Assembly: GCA_963682175.1 (NCBI GenBank)
Contig: OY821786.1
Coordinates: 22,583,501 to 22,647,500, forward strand
Length of the DNA stretch: 64,000 bases
Direction of reading: 5' to 3'
DNA from: Triglochin maritima
Lineage: Eukaryota; Streptophyta; Magnoliopsida; Alismatales; Juncaginaceae
In this document: positions 35,240 to 47,449 of the stretch, in pieces
Position numbering within the stretch: position 1 is the stretch's first letter
Layout of the letters: each line of letters starts with the position of its first letter
The notes under the pieces: model-generated
Database searches by the model: none
What the model saw: only the letters and a program-made list of their open reading frames with translations
What the model was told of the DNA's origin: nothing
Position numbers and translations under genes: made by a program

Positions 35240-36195
35240 CCTCATGTTATGCATACATACTTGTATTGTGCAAATCATTGTATATGTTGACTAAGATAAT
35301 GAAGAGAATGACCATTGAGACAAAAACTCAAGATATGTATCAAAGCAAAGGAACAAGACTTGTAATGTTCTTTTTATTTGAGTCTTAGGCTTAAAATGTA
35401 CACTTAATGCACAAAAGGGAAAATTGTCAAAATCGATCGCCCTATGCCCAATCAATCGGCCCATCCACATTTCCAGTAGCCTTTTAAATTCTTACATAAT
35501 TGTCCCAAAGTCAAATGGTCGACCTATTTTGGCAAACTTCCTAATCCTTACTTCAAATTCCCAATCGCACGAATGATCCGTTCTTGGTTGATTGTTCTCT
35601 TTTTTACTTGAATTCATATAAAATATAACCGTTGAGAATTCTTAACGGATATAAAATATAGTTTTTAATTCAATCAGATAACCATTGGTCACTTTGATGA
35701 TTGTTTGGCTTTGGGACAACATTGGACAAAATTGTCCTAATCTGATGGAACTGTACAAATGGATCGACCCATCCCCTATAGGTCGATCCATTCTGTTGGG
35801 TATGCTGTTTTGAACTATGGGTTGCTTGCCTTTCCTTTTCACCCATCAACTCTGATATCAAGTACAAAAAACTAGTTGAGCTTGAAAGCTTATAAATAGG
35901 GTTTTGTACCATTGTTTTAGATGTCTCCAACACTCCTTATTGATTCATACCTTAAAGTCAAACTCTCTACACCTTCAAGCTCCCATTTCATACACTTAAA
36001 GACAAAACTTCACCATTTGTGTTATCCATTTCAAATCATATCCAAGTGCTCAACTATTCGAGGGTATTGTGATTCTTATTCCATAAAGAATCACCAAGGA
36101 TTGTAATCGACTTCGGGTGGAAGTCACCTCTCCGGTTGTAAGGGGCGAACGAGCAAGGCGGTTGTTCGCTAAGACTCGTGCTGTAAATGCAAAAA
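35240..36195 (+). repeat. LTR-A-like relic
   Basis: Follows the plus-strand LTR-A order. An early block near 35270-35360 recalls the LTR-A start, and a decayed GACC/GGTC palindrome zone lies at 35435-35790. A TATAAATAG is at about 35890, and the downstream GGTTGTAAGGGGCGAACGAG block is at 36130-36150. Much diverged. Confidence 0.5.
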
Positions 36196-37189
36196 TCCCA
36201 GCCCAAATAGAGGTCTAGAGAGGGTGAATAGACTAATGCGAATGCAATAAAAATAAAAAATGCAATAGGGGAAAGGAAAGAAAAACACAAAGGACACGAC
36301 CATATATAGAGGTTTGGCACCCCAACTAGGTCATATTCCTTTCTTACAAGCTCTACTCAAACCGTGAGGACCACTTGCGTCTTCACTAACTGATCTAAGT
36401 TCGTAGGCAGATCAAGCCTTGTACACCAACATGTAATGGACACTCTCCAAATCTTGAAACCTCTCCCATAACCCAAGAGATTTCTCCAATGTTCAAAACT
36501 GAATTTGGACTATAACTTGGCAATGGAGACTTTACTTGGTAGAGCTAAAGTCGAAGCACAAGTGTGTAGAAATTGTTTTTAGATCTCTAATGTGTGTGTG
36601 AGATTTAGATTCCAAGAGATGGTCTAATTATGGTCTAAGCTCTCATATATATATATATATGGTCTTAGAGAGGATATATACAAAGGGCAGAAGACAAGAT
36701 AATGAAGCAATCGACAAAAAAGAGCAACAATGATTTGCCACTTGAGCGTCAAACAGTCGACGATTTGGTAAATTCTATTTGACTATTTACTCAAACTTAA
36801 GTGAATTAATGAACGAAAGTGTAAATAGGTCGAGCATTTAAAGGTCAAGGTGGGGGTATATTGGTCTTTGCACAAAACAACGGTCGACCGATGTGGTAGT
36901 AACGGTCGACCGTCCTAGGGTTTTAATGTGTGTTTGGAATGCGGCAGACAAATTGGTCGACCGTCACTAGAAAAATGGTTGAATGAAATCAAGAAAAGTT
37001 ATTGTCCAATTTTGTGTCCAATTCGATCGACTACAAAGGGTGGTCCGGTTGACCGGTGACCTGAAGACCAAATTGGGTAAAGACACAATCTTTAAGATAG
37101 TCGCTAGAGGAAAAGACAAGAAAATGACTTGAAATGGAAATTTAAAATCAAGAAACGATCAGACCAAATGTCATAATGGTTGACCGTTC
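36196..37189 (-). repeat. LTR-A-like relic, opposite orientation
   Basis: On the minus strand it has the late LTR-A blocks (exon-like GAGTAGAGCTTGTAAG, near 36335-36360) and a palindrome zone with CGGTCGACCG at 36881 and 36903, 22 bp apart, as in intact LTR-A. It ends at the solo LTR inserted at 37190. Confidence 0.55.
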
Positions 37190-38674
37190 TGTTGGATCGT
37201 GAGGGTCTCTAATTCTAATAACTTTTAAGGTAATTACGTACTTGTTTAATCGATGAAGTATATGCAGTGGAATTAAAACAAATAAACAAGAAAGCAAAGC
37301 AAACCACAATCATGACACCAGATTTTATAGAGGTTTGGCCTCCCGCCTACTTCCTCTCTTGCAAGCTCCGCTCGATCTCCCTCGAGCTCCGCTCGTGTCT
37401 TCACTATCAACCTCGTTCCGGGCCGAGATTAAGCCTTTTACAAAATAAGCTCCACGAACACCCTCGTGAGCTTGACTTTCTTCTCTCACAATTCGAGAGG
37501 AACACTTCGGGCTTTCACCGAAGTCTTTGCTTCTTTACAACTAAGAAGTGTAATGGAATACACTCTCTAACTTGAGCACACTTAGCTTAGGATGTGGAAT
37601 TGATGCTAAAATGTGGAAGTTTAGGCTTGGAGAGTAGATTTGGGGATTGGGAGACTTGGAGTTTTCTCTTAAGTGTATATGACAAATGGAAGTGTAAGAG
37701 TTGTGTGATTGTGTCATGGGAACACATATTTATAAGCTCTAAGTGAGTTATAGCCGTTGGGACAAGTTTGGTAGAAGATTGTGGAAGATACACAAAACAG
37801 AAACTTGCAGGATGCAATTCTGCAGAAGTTCGGTCGACCGGATCGGTAAGTTCGGTCGACCGTTGGGTAGTTTAGGATACGATTCAGTCGACCGATAAAG
37901 GAACGGTCGACCGCCCAAGGCTATATTCTAGGTAAACTTAAGTTATCGGTCAAACACCGAGATAGGTTCGGTCGACCGATTTATAACAGGCTCTTTGGGT
38001 TTACAAACAATATCAAATTCGGTTGACCGAAACAAGGTCCAAGGTCGACCGAAAACCGACAACCACTTTGGGTTTGTCGAGATGTCTTAGTTCGGTCGAC
38101 CGAACAAGGTCCTCGGTCGACCGATACACTAAATGTATTTGGGGTATTTAGAAATACAAATACAACTGTTGGGTATAATACGACAATTCTAACAGTCAGA
38201 ATTTTGTGTTACATGGTCGACCAAAAAGGTCTGGACGGTCAACCGAAATTGGGCAGGAAAACACTAACAAGATAATTGATCACTTGGTCGACCGAATGTG
38301 GGCAGACAGTTCAGGTTAAGGTTTGGTGTTTTCCAGTCTAAGTTTGAGTGATCTATTGAAGTCCAAATTATATGAAATTTTGTGTGAGACTTCTATATGG
38401 AACCTAGTGTGTGTTTGAGCAGTTTTGTTTTGGCTCAAATATGCTCAATTGCACAAAGTTCCTAAGACTCAAAGAAATGCAAATGACATGTCTTCAAATG
38501 AGCTTGATTACATGTCTTGACTTGATTTAATTTCTTCCTTGAGTCTTCATCACATGTAGAAGTTAGCACAAAACAATATATATGCAATGCAATATGTGTG
38601 TTATTCTACATGATTACAATTAAGATTAGGTTGATTAAATCATCAAAACATAGATTAAGGCCAAAAAGCCAACA
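37190..38674 (-). repeat. LTR-A solo copy with perfect target duplication
   Basis: 1485 bp, minus strand from TGTTGGC (38674) to GATCCAACA (37190), flanked by CGTTC at 37185-37189 and 38675-38679. It carries a well-preserved palindrome array: pairs start at 37832/37854, 37886/37905, 37947/37969, 38020/38042, 38093/38114 and 38214/38236. Confidence 0.9.
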
Positions 38675-39006
38675 CGTTCCACCAAGAAAAGTCATGTGTC
38701 AAACGATCGAACTGAAAGCTACGAATGATGAACAACTAGATCTTAGAGCTTGTAATGTGCAATTAAGAAAAGATCTAGTAAGATTCACTAATAGAACAAA
38801 AATGTTTAACATGCTTTAAAGTAGTAAAAAGCAATCTTTAGATAAACATGGTATAAGATATAATGCATCTCATGCTAAAAACCATGTTACTTGAACTACT
38901 TTGAATGGAAAGCAATTTTTTGTTAATCAAAGTTCCTCAAGTGTGGGCTCCCAGATCAAAATTGTTTAGGTATCTAAATATGGACTTGTAGGTACTTAGA
39001 AGATGG
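38675..39006 (+). pseudogene. gag C-terminal fragment of a second gag-only element, part 1
   Basis: Plus-strand relative of the gag segment at 41500-41120 (minus) in the element at 39007-45718. It has the QLDLRACN stretch, FTNRTKMFNML, the stop-ridden SSSVWAP-like repeat and the GTACTTAG stop. It continues at 45719 after the inserted element, showing that one family member landed in another. Confidence 0.75.
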
Positions 39007-40529
39007 TGTAGGACCGTATATGGCAGTAATTATCTAATCAACTTTACGTTAATCTCTACTTAAACAAACAAGATTTACAGCGGAAATAATAAGACAAGTA
39101 GAGACTAGAAATAGGCAAACCACACAACGTACGGGGATTTTTAGAGAGGTTCGGCCACCCGCCTACGTCCTCTCTTGCAAGCTCCTCTCGACACTTCGAG
39201 CTCCGCTCCCCGTTCTGGGCCGGGAGACAACACCTTTACAATCCTCAAGCTCGTGAACAACCCTTGCCGAGCTTGGCTCCTCCTCTCACAATCCGAGTGG
39301 GATGCTTCGGGCTTTCACCAAAACATTTTCAACTTTGATGACAGCAACAAGTAACCAAGAGTATTGACACTCTAACCTTGAGCACACTTAGAGTAAGAAA
39401 GGATTTGTGATCTTAAGTGTGGAAGTGGAAGCTTTGAGTGTTTGAGATTCTCTCTAATGTAGGAGGCAAATATAAATAGGAGAGATGTTCAAATAAGTCT
39501 TGGTAACATCTATTTATAAGCTCTTAAGGTGTTATAGCCGTTGTGATTAATGTGGTAATTGATTGTGTAAGGAACACAAAACAGAAAAACACTGGTCACT
39601 GTTCTGGACACAATCAAGAACCGAATCGGGTTCACCAGTCGACCATTTCCATAAAGGTGAGGAAATGTTTGAACCGAATCAAGAACGGTCGAACCAAATT
39701 GGCTATAACTTAAGTTTACTTGAGTGAACGGTCTAACTAAAGTGTGAGACGATCGACCGTTCAGGGAGGTTTGGCCAGACAAAAGATAAACGGTCGAATT
39801 CAAGGAATGGTCTTTTCAACCGAAAATTAACAGGCACTTTGGGCTTTAAGAGAGGTCTGCGTTCGGTCGATTGGGGTCTAGGGAACGGTTGACCGAAAAC
39901 TTCCAGTAAGTTCTGGATGACAAAAAAATGCTTCATCCGGTCGACCGCTGGGCAGGCATCAGTCGACCGGTGTCCATGGAATTTTGGGGTTTTGGAAAAT
40001 CCGACCGTTGTATAGAACGACAAGTCTAACGGTCAAATGACATGTGTAGACAGTCGAACAAAATGGTACAATCAGTCCACGGTTACAACACTATAGGCTA
40101 ACATAAATAACTAACCCAATTGATCGAACTGAGAATAGGTTCAGTCGACCGATTGGCACGAGCAGATTAGGTTTAGGTTTAAGTGTTTTTCGGTCTAAGT
40201 TTAGGTGACCTATTGAAGTCCAATTGATCTGAGATTTTGTGTGTGACTTCTATAAGAAACCTAGTGTGTATGTGAGTAGATATCTACTCTAGTATACTCA
40301 AGTATACACAAGTTCCTAAGACTCAATTACAAGTAAAACTACATGTCTTCAAAAGCTTGATGACATGTTTTGACTTGAATTCATTTCTTCCTTGAGTCTT
40401 GATCACCTGTAGATGTTATCACACAGTAATATATATGTTATGCATAATCTGTGCTACTCTACATTAGATTGTGATTAAGATTAGGTTGATTAAATCACCA
40501 AAATATGGATTAAGGCCTAAAAGCCAACA
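39007..40529 (-). repeat. LTR-A, 3' LTR of the gag-only element
   Basis: 1523 bp, TGTTGGC (40529) to CCTACA (39007) on the minus strand. TATAAATAG lies on the minus strand near 39510. Partner of 42753-45718; many small differences between the two LTRs are visible. Confidence 0.9.
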
Positions 40530-40545
40530 ATCTCCCCCTTTTTGA
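40530..40545 (-). other. polypurine tract
   Basis: Minus strand CAAAAAGGGGGAGAT directly abuts the 3' LTR, the usual plus-strand primer position of Copia elements. Confidence 0.85.
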
Positions 40546-41120
40546 TGATGACAACTTATATCTTAATAATCATAGTACTTCAAATTTAAAGAAGTAAACT
40601 ATGCATGAAAATGCTACCCCTATCCATGTGCATAGTTTTTGTTCAAATTTATGCAAATTTCAAGTTCTTTACGCCCAATATTCTCTCCCCCTTTGACATC
40701 CATCAAAAATAAGATTTATCATGAAATTTATGATGTCTTTTTCTTGTAATGAAGTTTCTCCCCCTTAATTTTGCACTTCATTACTCTTTCTAGATAAAGA
40801 ATTTCATTAAGCTCCCCCTATCAATTTGGATTGGTCTATTAAGCTCAATTTTCTCCCCTTGTGACATCCATTTAAAATTGTGACATATGAGCATGTGATG
40901 TTTTCCTCCCCATTTTAGGATATGCAATGAATGATATAAAAGATATTAAACTTAAGCATTCAAGGTCCTAGATTAGAACAAAATTATCATGAATGAAGAG
41001 GATTGAAAATTTTACCCAACTTTTGATCCTCGAATTGGTTCCAATCTTCTTTTGATGGTGCAACTGGCTTGAGATTTTGACTTTGACGAAAATGGTCGGT
41101 CACCATCTATCTCCCATCTT

Positions 41121-42700
41121 CTAAGTACCTACAAGTGTAGATCTAGGTACCCAAACAACTTTGAGTCCTTGAACATTAGCTTTGGGAACCCAAACCATCT
41201 TGGTTTTGGGAGCCCACACACTTGAGGAACTATACTTTACAAACAAATGCTTGTCATTTAATGTAGTATGAGATACATAGTTTTTCAAGTTAGCATTTTA
41301 TCCTAAACCTTGTTTGTCTAAAGATTGACTTTGACTACCTAAAAGCATATAAAACATTTTGGTTCCATTTGTGAACCTTTCTAGATCTTTTAGTAATTGC
41401 TCATTACAAGCTTTAAGATCTAATTGTTCAACATTAATAGGTGTTGCTTTTAGACTACCAAGTTCTAATGCATGTTCTTCGCGTCTAGCAATCACCTCAT
41501 TCTTTTCATTCATTATTGATTCAATTTCGCATTAGCGATCATTTTTAGTTTTCTAGCATTTTTTTTCTTTTCACAAATGATCTCATATTGTTTAACGAAG
41601 TCATGAAATACATTTTGGAGCTCATCATACGTGTATGATTCATCATTAGCACTAGTGTTTGAGCTATGACAAGAGTAAGACTTAGTTGAGCATGAGTTGG
41701 AGGATACCTCACTTCCTTCATCTTGAATGACCATGTAGCATATATGGGAGAATTCCCTTGTTGATGAAGGTGAGGTTGAAGACGATGATGATGGTGATGA
41801 CGAATCGTCTCATGTAGCCTTTTGAGCTTCCATCTTCTTTTCTTTTCTCTTGTTCCTCTCCTTTTTCTCTTCTCTCATTTTTCTTCCCTATGCTTTTCTT
41901 TTTCTTTCTTTTCACTTCTTCTTTCTCTCATTTGTCCCTTATCTTTTTTGAGGAATTTGAAGAAGTCTTGTGCAAGGCTTCAATGTCCTCATTCTCTTCT
42001 CTTCTCCTTCGTTCGTCGGATTTTTCACGTAATGCCAAGGTTGGACTCTTCTTGGAAGCTTTTTTCTCCTTTCGATGACTTATTTGGAGTTCATAAGCCA
42101 TGAGGTTTCCAATTAGTTCCTCCATTTTTACTTGGGAAAGATCATGCACTTCTTCAATTACGACGACCTTATCTTCCCATTCAGTTCTTAGCGATCAGAG
42201 GAACTTCCTTGTCATTTCTCATTCATTAATTTTTCTTCCAAGCACACAAAGAGAGTTAGAAATATCGGTGAAGTAAGTGTTCATCTCACTTATGTTCTCA
42301 CCGGGTTGCATAGAAAAAATTCATATTTATGCACGAGGAGACTAATTCGAGTTTCTTTAGTCTTACTATCTCCCTCATGGTGCATTTATAATCTATGCCA
42401 AATCTCATGTGCGCTTTCACATCCTCTAATCCTATTGTATTCTCCCTCATTTAAGCCACAAAATAAAATATTCATGATGCTAGAATTCATTTCATATTCA
42501 TTCATTTTGGCTCTAGTTAGTGAGGCTAACTCTTCTTCACTAAGGGGTGTGTAGGTGTTTTGGAGAAATATCCAATACTTAAGGTCATTTGAGATTAAGA
42601 ATATTTTCATTCTATTCTTCTAATAATCATAGTTTGACCCATTAAGCAAGGGAGACCTAGTTGTGCAAAGTCTTACATGATTAGAACTAGATGATGCCAT
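41121..42700 (-). pseudogene. gag of the gag-only element (UBN2-type)
   Basis: From the ATG at 42700 the order is: N-terminal block (LLNGSNYDY, an in-frame TAG where the family has TGG, MKIFLISNDLKYWIFL); SLTRAKMNEYEMNSSIMNIL and CESAHEIWHRL (42545-42390); a middle part with stops; MEELIGNLMAYELQISHRKE and a Lys/Glu-rich tract (42149-41928); a Ser-rich acidic tract and coiled-coil-like CEKKKNARKLKM (41734-41513); QLDLKACNEQLLKDLERFTN (41460-41390); and a repetitive end with VWAPKTKMVWVPKANVQGL and WVPRSTLVGT before the stop at 41123. No zinc knuckle stands out in what remains. Several stops and frame changes make it inactive. Confidence 0.8.
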
Positions 42701-42738
42701 GCTAAAATACGGTTAAGTGTATGAAATTTAGCACCTAT

Positions 42739-42750
42739 GCTCTGATACCA
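42739..42750 (-). other. primer binding site, initiator tRNA-Met type
   Basis: Minus strand TGGTATCAGAGC, two bases from the LTR end: a perfect standard plant Copia primer site. Confidence 0.9.
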
Positions 42751-42752
42751 AT

Positions 42753-45718
42753 TGTAGGATCGTATATGGCCCTAATTACCTAATCAATTTTATGCTAATC
42801 TCTACTTAAACAAACAAGATTTGTAGTAGAAATAATAAGACAACTAGAGACTTGAAATATGCAAACCACACAATGCACGAGGGATTTTTACAGAGGTTCG
42901 GCCACCCGCCTACGTCCTCTTTTGCAAGCTCCGCTTGACATTTCGAGTTCCACTCACGTCTTCACTATCCTCTTCCCGTTCCGGGCAGGGAGACAACACC
43001 TTTGCAATCTTCAAGCTCGCAAACAACCCTTGTCGAGCTTGGATCCTTTTCTCACAATCCGAGAGGGATGCTTTGGGCTTTAACTGAAACCTTTACAACC
43101 TTGAGGACAACAACAAGTAACCAAGAGTATTGTCACTCTAACCTTGAGCACACTTAGAGTTAGATAGGATTTGGGATCTTAAGTGTTGAACTGGAAGCTT
43201 TGGGTGTTTGAGGATTCTCTCTAATGTAGGAGGTAAATATAAGTGGGAGAGATGTTCAAATAAGTCTTGGTAATATCTATTTATAAGCTCTTAAGGTGTT
43301 ATAGCCGTTGTGATTAATGTGGTAAGTGATTGTGTAAGGAACACAAAACAGAAAAACACTGGTCACTATTCTGGACACAATCAAGAACCGAATCGGGTTC
43401 ACCGGTCGACCATTTCCACAAAGGTGAGGAAATATTTGAACCGAATCAAGAACAGTCGAACCAAATTGGCTATAACTTAAGTTTACTTAAGTGAACGATC
43501 GAACTAAAGTGTGGGACGTGTTGGCTTTTTGGCTTTAATCTATGTTTTGATGATTTAATCAACCTAATCTTAATTATAATCAATGTAGAGTAGCAGACAT
43601 TATGCATGGCATATATATTGTATTGTGCTAACTTCTACAGGTGATCAAGACTCAAGGAAGAAAAGAATTCAAGTCAGGACATGTAATCAAGCTATTAAAG
43701 ATATGTAATTTATATTTCTTTTGAGTCTTAAGAACTTTGCGTATTTGAGCATACAAGAGTTAAAAACAACTTAAATACACACTAGGTTCCTTATAGAAGT
43801 CACACAAAATCTCACAACAATTGGACTTCAATAGGTCACCCAAACTTAGACCGGAATTCACTAAACCAAGACTGCCTGTGCCAATTCGGTCGACCAAAAT
43901 GCATTCGTTCGATCGTTTGATCCTTTATCAAATAGTGAATTTAACAGCCCGACCGGTCAACCGTCTACACGTGTCATTTGACCATTAGACTTGTCGTATT
44001 ACACCAATGGTCGTATTTGTATAAAGCTAATAAAACCCCCCAAAGTACCTTATCCTCCGGTCGACCGTTACCTTGCCCTCGGTCGACCATTCAAAGATTT
44101 TTTCTTGAAACCCAGACCTCCAGTCGTTTCTCGGTCAACCGTCCAAAACACTTTGTTCTACCGAACATAAAACCTCGGAGTACCTGTTAGATTTTGGTCG
44201 ACCGTTTTACATTTCGTTCGACCAATAACTTAAGTGAATCTTAGTTTTAGCCTGTTTTCGTTCGATTGTGCCCAACTCGGTCGACCGTCCTTGTTCTGAA
44301 CTGCCTACTGGTCGACTATTTAACCCATTCGGTCGACCGAACTTGTTTTGGAAAGTGTGCTGCAAGTTTCTATTTTGTGTTTCTTGCACAACTCTTCACC
44401 ACACATAACCCCAACGGCTATAACTCTTCTAGAGCTTATAAATAGACGTTCCCTAACCTTATTTAGATAACTCTCCCACACATATTTGCCTCCTACATTA
44501 GAGAGATCAATCCAAACACTCCAAGCCTCAATTTCCACACTTTAGTCTTAAATCCTATACTACTCAAGTGTGCTCAAAGTTAGAGTGTCATACTCTTGGT
44601 TACTTGTTCCTGCAAGTTCATTGTAAAGGTTTCGGTGAAAGCCCGAAGCGTCCCTCTCAGATTGTGAGAGGATGAGACAAGCTCGGCGAATGTTGTTCGC
44701 GAGCTTGAAGATTGTAAATGCATTCTCTGCCGTCCCAGAATGGAGAGTAGATAGTAAAGTCGTGAGCGAAGCTCGGTGATTTGAGCGGAGCTTGCAAGAG
44801 AGTACTAGGACCCGAGTTTGGGTGCCGAACCTCTATAAAAATGCCATCTTCTTTTGTGGTTTGCATATTTCCTATCTTTACTTGCTTGTTGCTTTAAATT
44901 ACGCTGCACATCTTTGATTGAGCAAGTAGAGATCTTTTTAGTTTAAAAAGTGATTAGATTCCTGACCTATAATGATCCTACAGGTCGGTCGACTGTTCAG
45001 GGAGTTTTGGCCAGACAAAAGATAAACGGTCGAACTTAAGGAATGGTCTTGTTCGACCGAAAATTAACAGGCACTTTGGGCTTCAAGATAAGTCTACGTT
45101 TGGTCGACCATGGTCTAGGGAACGGTTGACCGAAAACTTCCAGTAAGTTTTGGATGACCAAAAATGCTTCATCTGGTCGACCGCTAGGCAGGCATCGGTC
45201 GACCGGTGGCCAAGGAATTTTGGGGTTTTGGAAATTCCAACCGTTGTATAAAATGATAAGTCTAATGGTCAAATGACAACACTATAGGCTAAGAAAAATA
45301 ACTGACAATTGGTCGAACTGAGAACAGGTTCGGTTGACCAATTGGGAGAGGTAGATTAGGTTTAGGTTTAAGTGTTTTCCTGTCTATGTGTGGGTCACCT
45401 ATTGAAGTCCAATTGATCTGAGCTTTTGTGTGTGACTTCTATAAGGAACCTAGTGTATATGTGAGTAGATATTTACTCTGGTATGCTCAAGTATCGACAA
45501 GTTCCTAAGACTCAATTACAAGTAAACTTACATGTCTTCAAAAGCTTGATTACATGTCTTGACTTGAATTCATTTCTTCCTTGAGTCTTGATCACCTGTA
45601 GTTGTTAGCACAAAGTAATATATATGGTATGCATAATGTGTGCTACTCTACATTAGATTGTTATTAAGATTAAGTTGATTAAATCATCAAAACATGGATT
45701 AAGGCCTAAAAGCCAACA
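42753..45718 (-). repeat. LTR-A, 5' LTR of the gag-only element, split by another LTR-A
   Basis: The own parts are 42753-43518 and 44988-45718. It carries TGTTGGC at 45718 and CCTACA at 42753. The break is an opposite-strand solo LTR of the same broad family. Confidence 0.9.
43519..44982 (+). repeat. LTR-A solo copy nested in an LTR-A
   Basis: 1464 bp from TGTTGGC to CCTACA on the plus strand, flanked by GGACG (43514-43518) and GGTCG (44983-44987). A TATAAATAG is at about 44438. The palindrome zone 43890-44340 is moderately decayed. Confidence 0.9.
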
Positions 45719-45840
45719 TATGGGGGATCGGTAGTGACCGGCCAAAGTTTGCATAGAAGAATACCAAGCCAGTTGCACTATCGAAAGGGAGTATGGAACC
45801 AAAACATGAGGACTTCTAAAAATATGGTGTCGATTTGTGG
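45719..45840 (+). pseudogene. gag fragment of the host gag-only element, part 2
   Basis: Continues the sequence cut at 39006. It matches the minus-strand stretch 41115-41030 just after the gag stop (GATCGGTAGTGACCGGCCAAAG..., AAGCCAGTTGCAC). Confidence 0.7.
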
Positions 45841-46185
45841 TTTGATTGCTTTATCTCTTGCTTTGTTTTAATTTTGCATTTAGGAGCTTTTCGACCTTGA
45901 TTAGTAGGCCATCGATCCTTTACAAACACTACAATTGAAGATATTCATCAACATAGCATTGATTTCAGCGTTCTTTATCATATCATTGGAAATGGTTGAT
46001 ATTTGAGAACTAGTTAGGTAAGTGTACGAATTTTTAAAGGAAATCCATAATCTGAAGGTGGTTTCTTGTATGTAAATTTTAATAAAAAGAGTGGTCTAGA
46101 GGTCAATTGTCCTTCTCTAAGAAGATTAGTCATACTCTCTTCAATTAAATAGATGCAATGAGTTAAAAATATACTCTGATATCAA
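45841..46185. other. unclassified spacer ending in a primer-site remnant
   Basis: Nothing coding. On the minus strand TGATATCAGAG at 46174-46184 is a decayed tRNA-Met primer site two bases from the LTR relic that follows. Confidence 0.45.
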
Positions 46186-46490
46186 TGTAAGCCAGATTGA
46201 GACTAACCTAGTGGAGGGTGAATGAAAATCACTAAAATTATCCCTCAAAATACGGAATTAAAAAAACAAGAGATAAGAATGTACAAACCACAAATCACCC
46301 AAACTTAGGTAAGAAAATCTCTTAAACTTAACATTTGCCTGTCTGTGCAGAACGGTCGACCGAAATGGGTTTTTCGTTCGACCATTCTACCAGTTAATGG
46401 TTAACCAAATAATGGTTCTACCCAGCTCCACCAGTCAACCCATTTTACCTTTTTGGTCGACCGTTTGACCCGTATTTTCTAGATGACCTT
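46186..46490 (-). repeat. truncated Copia LTR relic with GGTCGACC motifs
   Basis: Minus-strand LTR end (GGCTTACA at 46186) next to a primer-site remnant. It has a GAGGGTGAATG block and then GGTCGACCG at 46353-46361 and its decayed forms up to 46465. It is cut by the LTR-C at 46491. It resembles the relic at 36196-37189. Confidence 0.5.
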
Positions 46491-47293
46491 TAATTGACAC
46501 ATACCATTCATATAATTGTGTCTTATATCCTTTATTCTTAACCTAAGCAATGCTACGTAATGAGTTTTATGTTTATGTTTCAGGATTAAAACAAGTGAGA
46601 GAAGAGACACAAAAAGGACCTAAAGCAAGAAAAAGGACTGAAGTACAAAACTTATGGACTGAGATGCAAGAGAGAAGGAACCGGATGTAAACCAAAATGA
46701 CAATTGAGCAAATCAAGAAGCTACACACCATTATGAGGAGTATTTTGGCAATTAGATCTGGGACTAAACATCAACAACCAATTGTGGTTCACTAAACCTG
46801 AAGAAATCAAGCCAGAATCGAGCTACCCAAAACCAGACCCTATCAAGTCAATCCAGACCGCCAATTGGCGGTCCAAATGACTCCAAATGACTCATGGTTT
46901 AGTCGGGTGTTCGATTATGTTATTTTATGTCCATTTATAGTATGCCATTAGTCCCATACCGGGGGATTGTTCCTGACTACCTTTTTTATGACTATAAATA
47001 GAACCCTTCCTCCTCCTTGGTATTTACCCATTGCTTAGTGGCCAATCCCTCTACTTAGAGTCAAGCCTTGAAGCAAAAACTCAAGTAGGGAGATGCTACT
47101 TGTAACGTGAGTCATTTAATAAAAGAATTTTTTGTTAGTTTAATGTTGTCTTTTTTCTTCTTCTTGCATGTTTAGCTTAATTTCGTTTCATTAATCTTAG
47201 TAGACTTAGTTAACATGTTTTCCTCTCTTAATATAATAGTTAGCTTAATGATTAGTGAGTAGTTCCATCCCCCTTTGGGGAGTGGAGATGATG
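46491..47293 (+). repeat. LTR-C, 5' part only
   Basis: Starts TAATTGACACATACC (first G lost) and matches other LTR-C copies to TGGAGATGATG. It holds the perfect palindrome GACCGCCAATTGGCGGTC at 46857-46874 and a TATAAATAG near 46994. The remaining part of the LTR, the primer site and the leader are missing. It may be the 5' LTR of the Athila-like element that follows. Confidence 0.8.
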
Positions 47294-47431
47294 TGTAGGT
47301 CATTATGGCCTCTAATTCTAATCATTTTTAAGGTTAATTACCTACCTACTTAATCAAACAAGAATGCATAGCAGAATAAAACTAAGCAAGCAAGTAAGGG
47401 AAGGAAATATGCAACCTACAATGTAAGCGAT
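47294..47431 (-). repeat. LTR-A end fragment
   Basis: TGTAGGTCATTATGGCC followed by TCTAATTCTAATC is the end region of LTR-A (compare 37190-37290). It inserted in LTR-C and then lost its other end to a deletion that also removed the downstream primer site. Confidence 0.65.
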
Positions 47432-47449
47432 GGGGGAGACCAGGTTCCA

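Larger units (their letters stand above)
39007..45718 (-). mobile_element. gag-only Copia-like retrotransposon (TR-GAG type), near complete
   Basis: On the minus strand: 5' LTR (45718 down to 42753, split by a solo LTR-A), primer site (42750-42739), gag (42700-41121, with stops), about 575 bp of untranslated sequence, a polypurine tract and the 3' LTR (40529-39007). The internal region is about 2.2 kb and has no protease, integrase, RT or RNase H. The flanks GATGG (39002-39006) and TATGG (45719-45723) are a 4 of 5 target duplication, and the flanking sequence joins up as the gag of a relative. Without the nested LTR the element is about 5.2 kb. It must have moved with enzymes from elsewhere; LTR divergence suggests an old insertion. 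Confidence 0.88.

Noticed and set aside
41822..42103. Plus-strand Phe/Ser/Leu-rich frame resembling a membrane protein
   Set aside because: Reverse reading of the Lys/Glu-rich gag tract.
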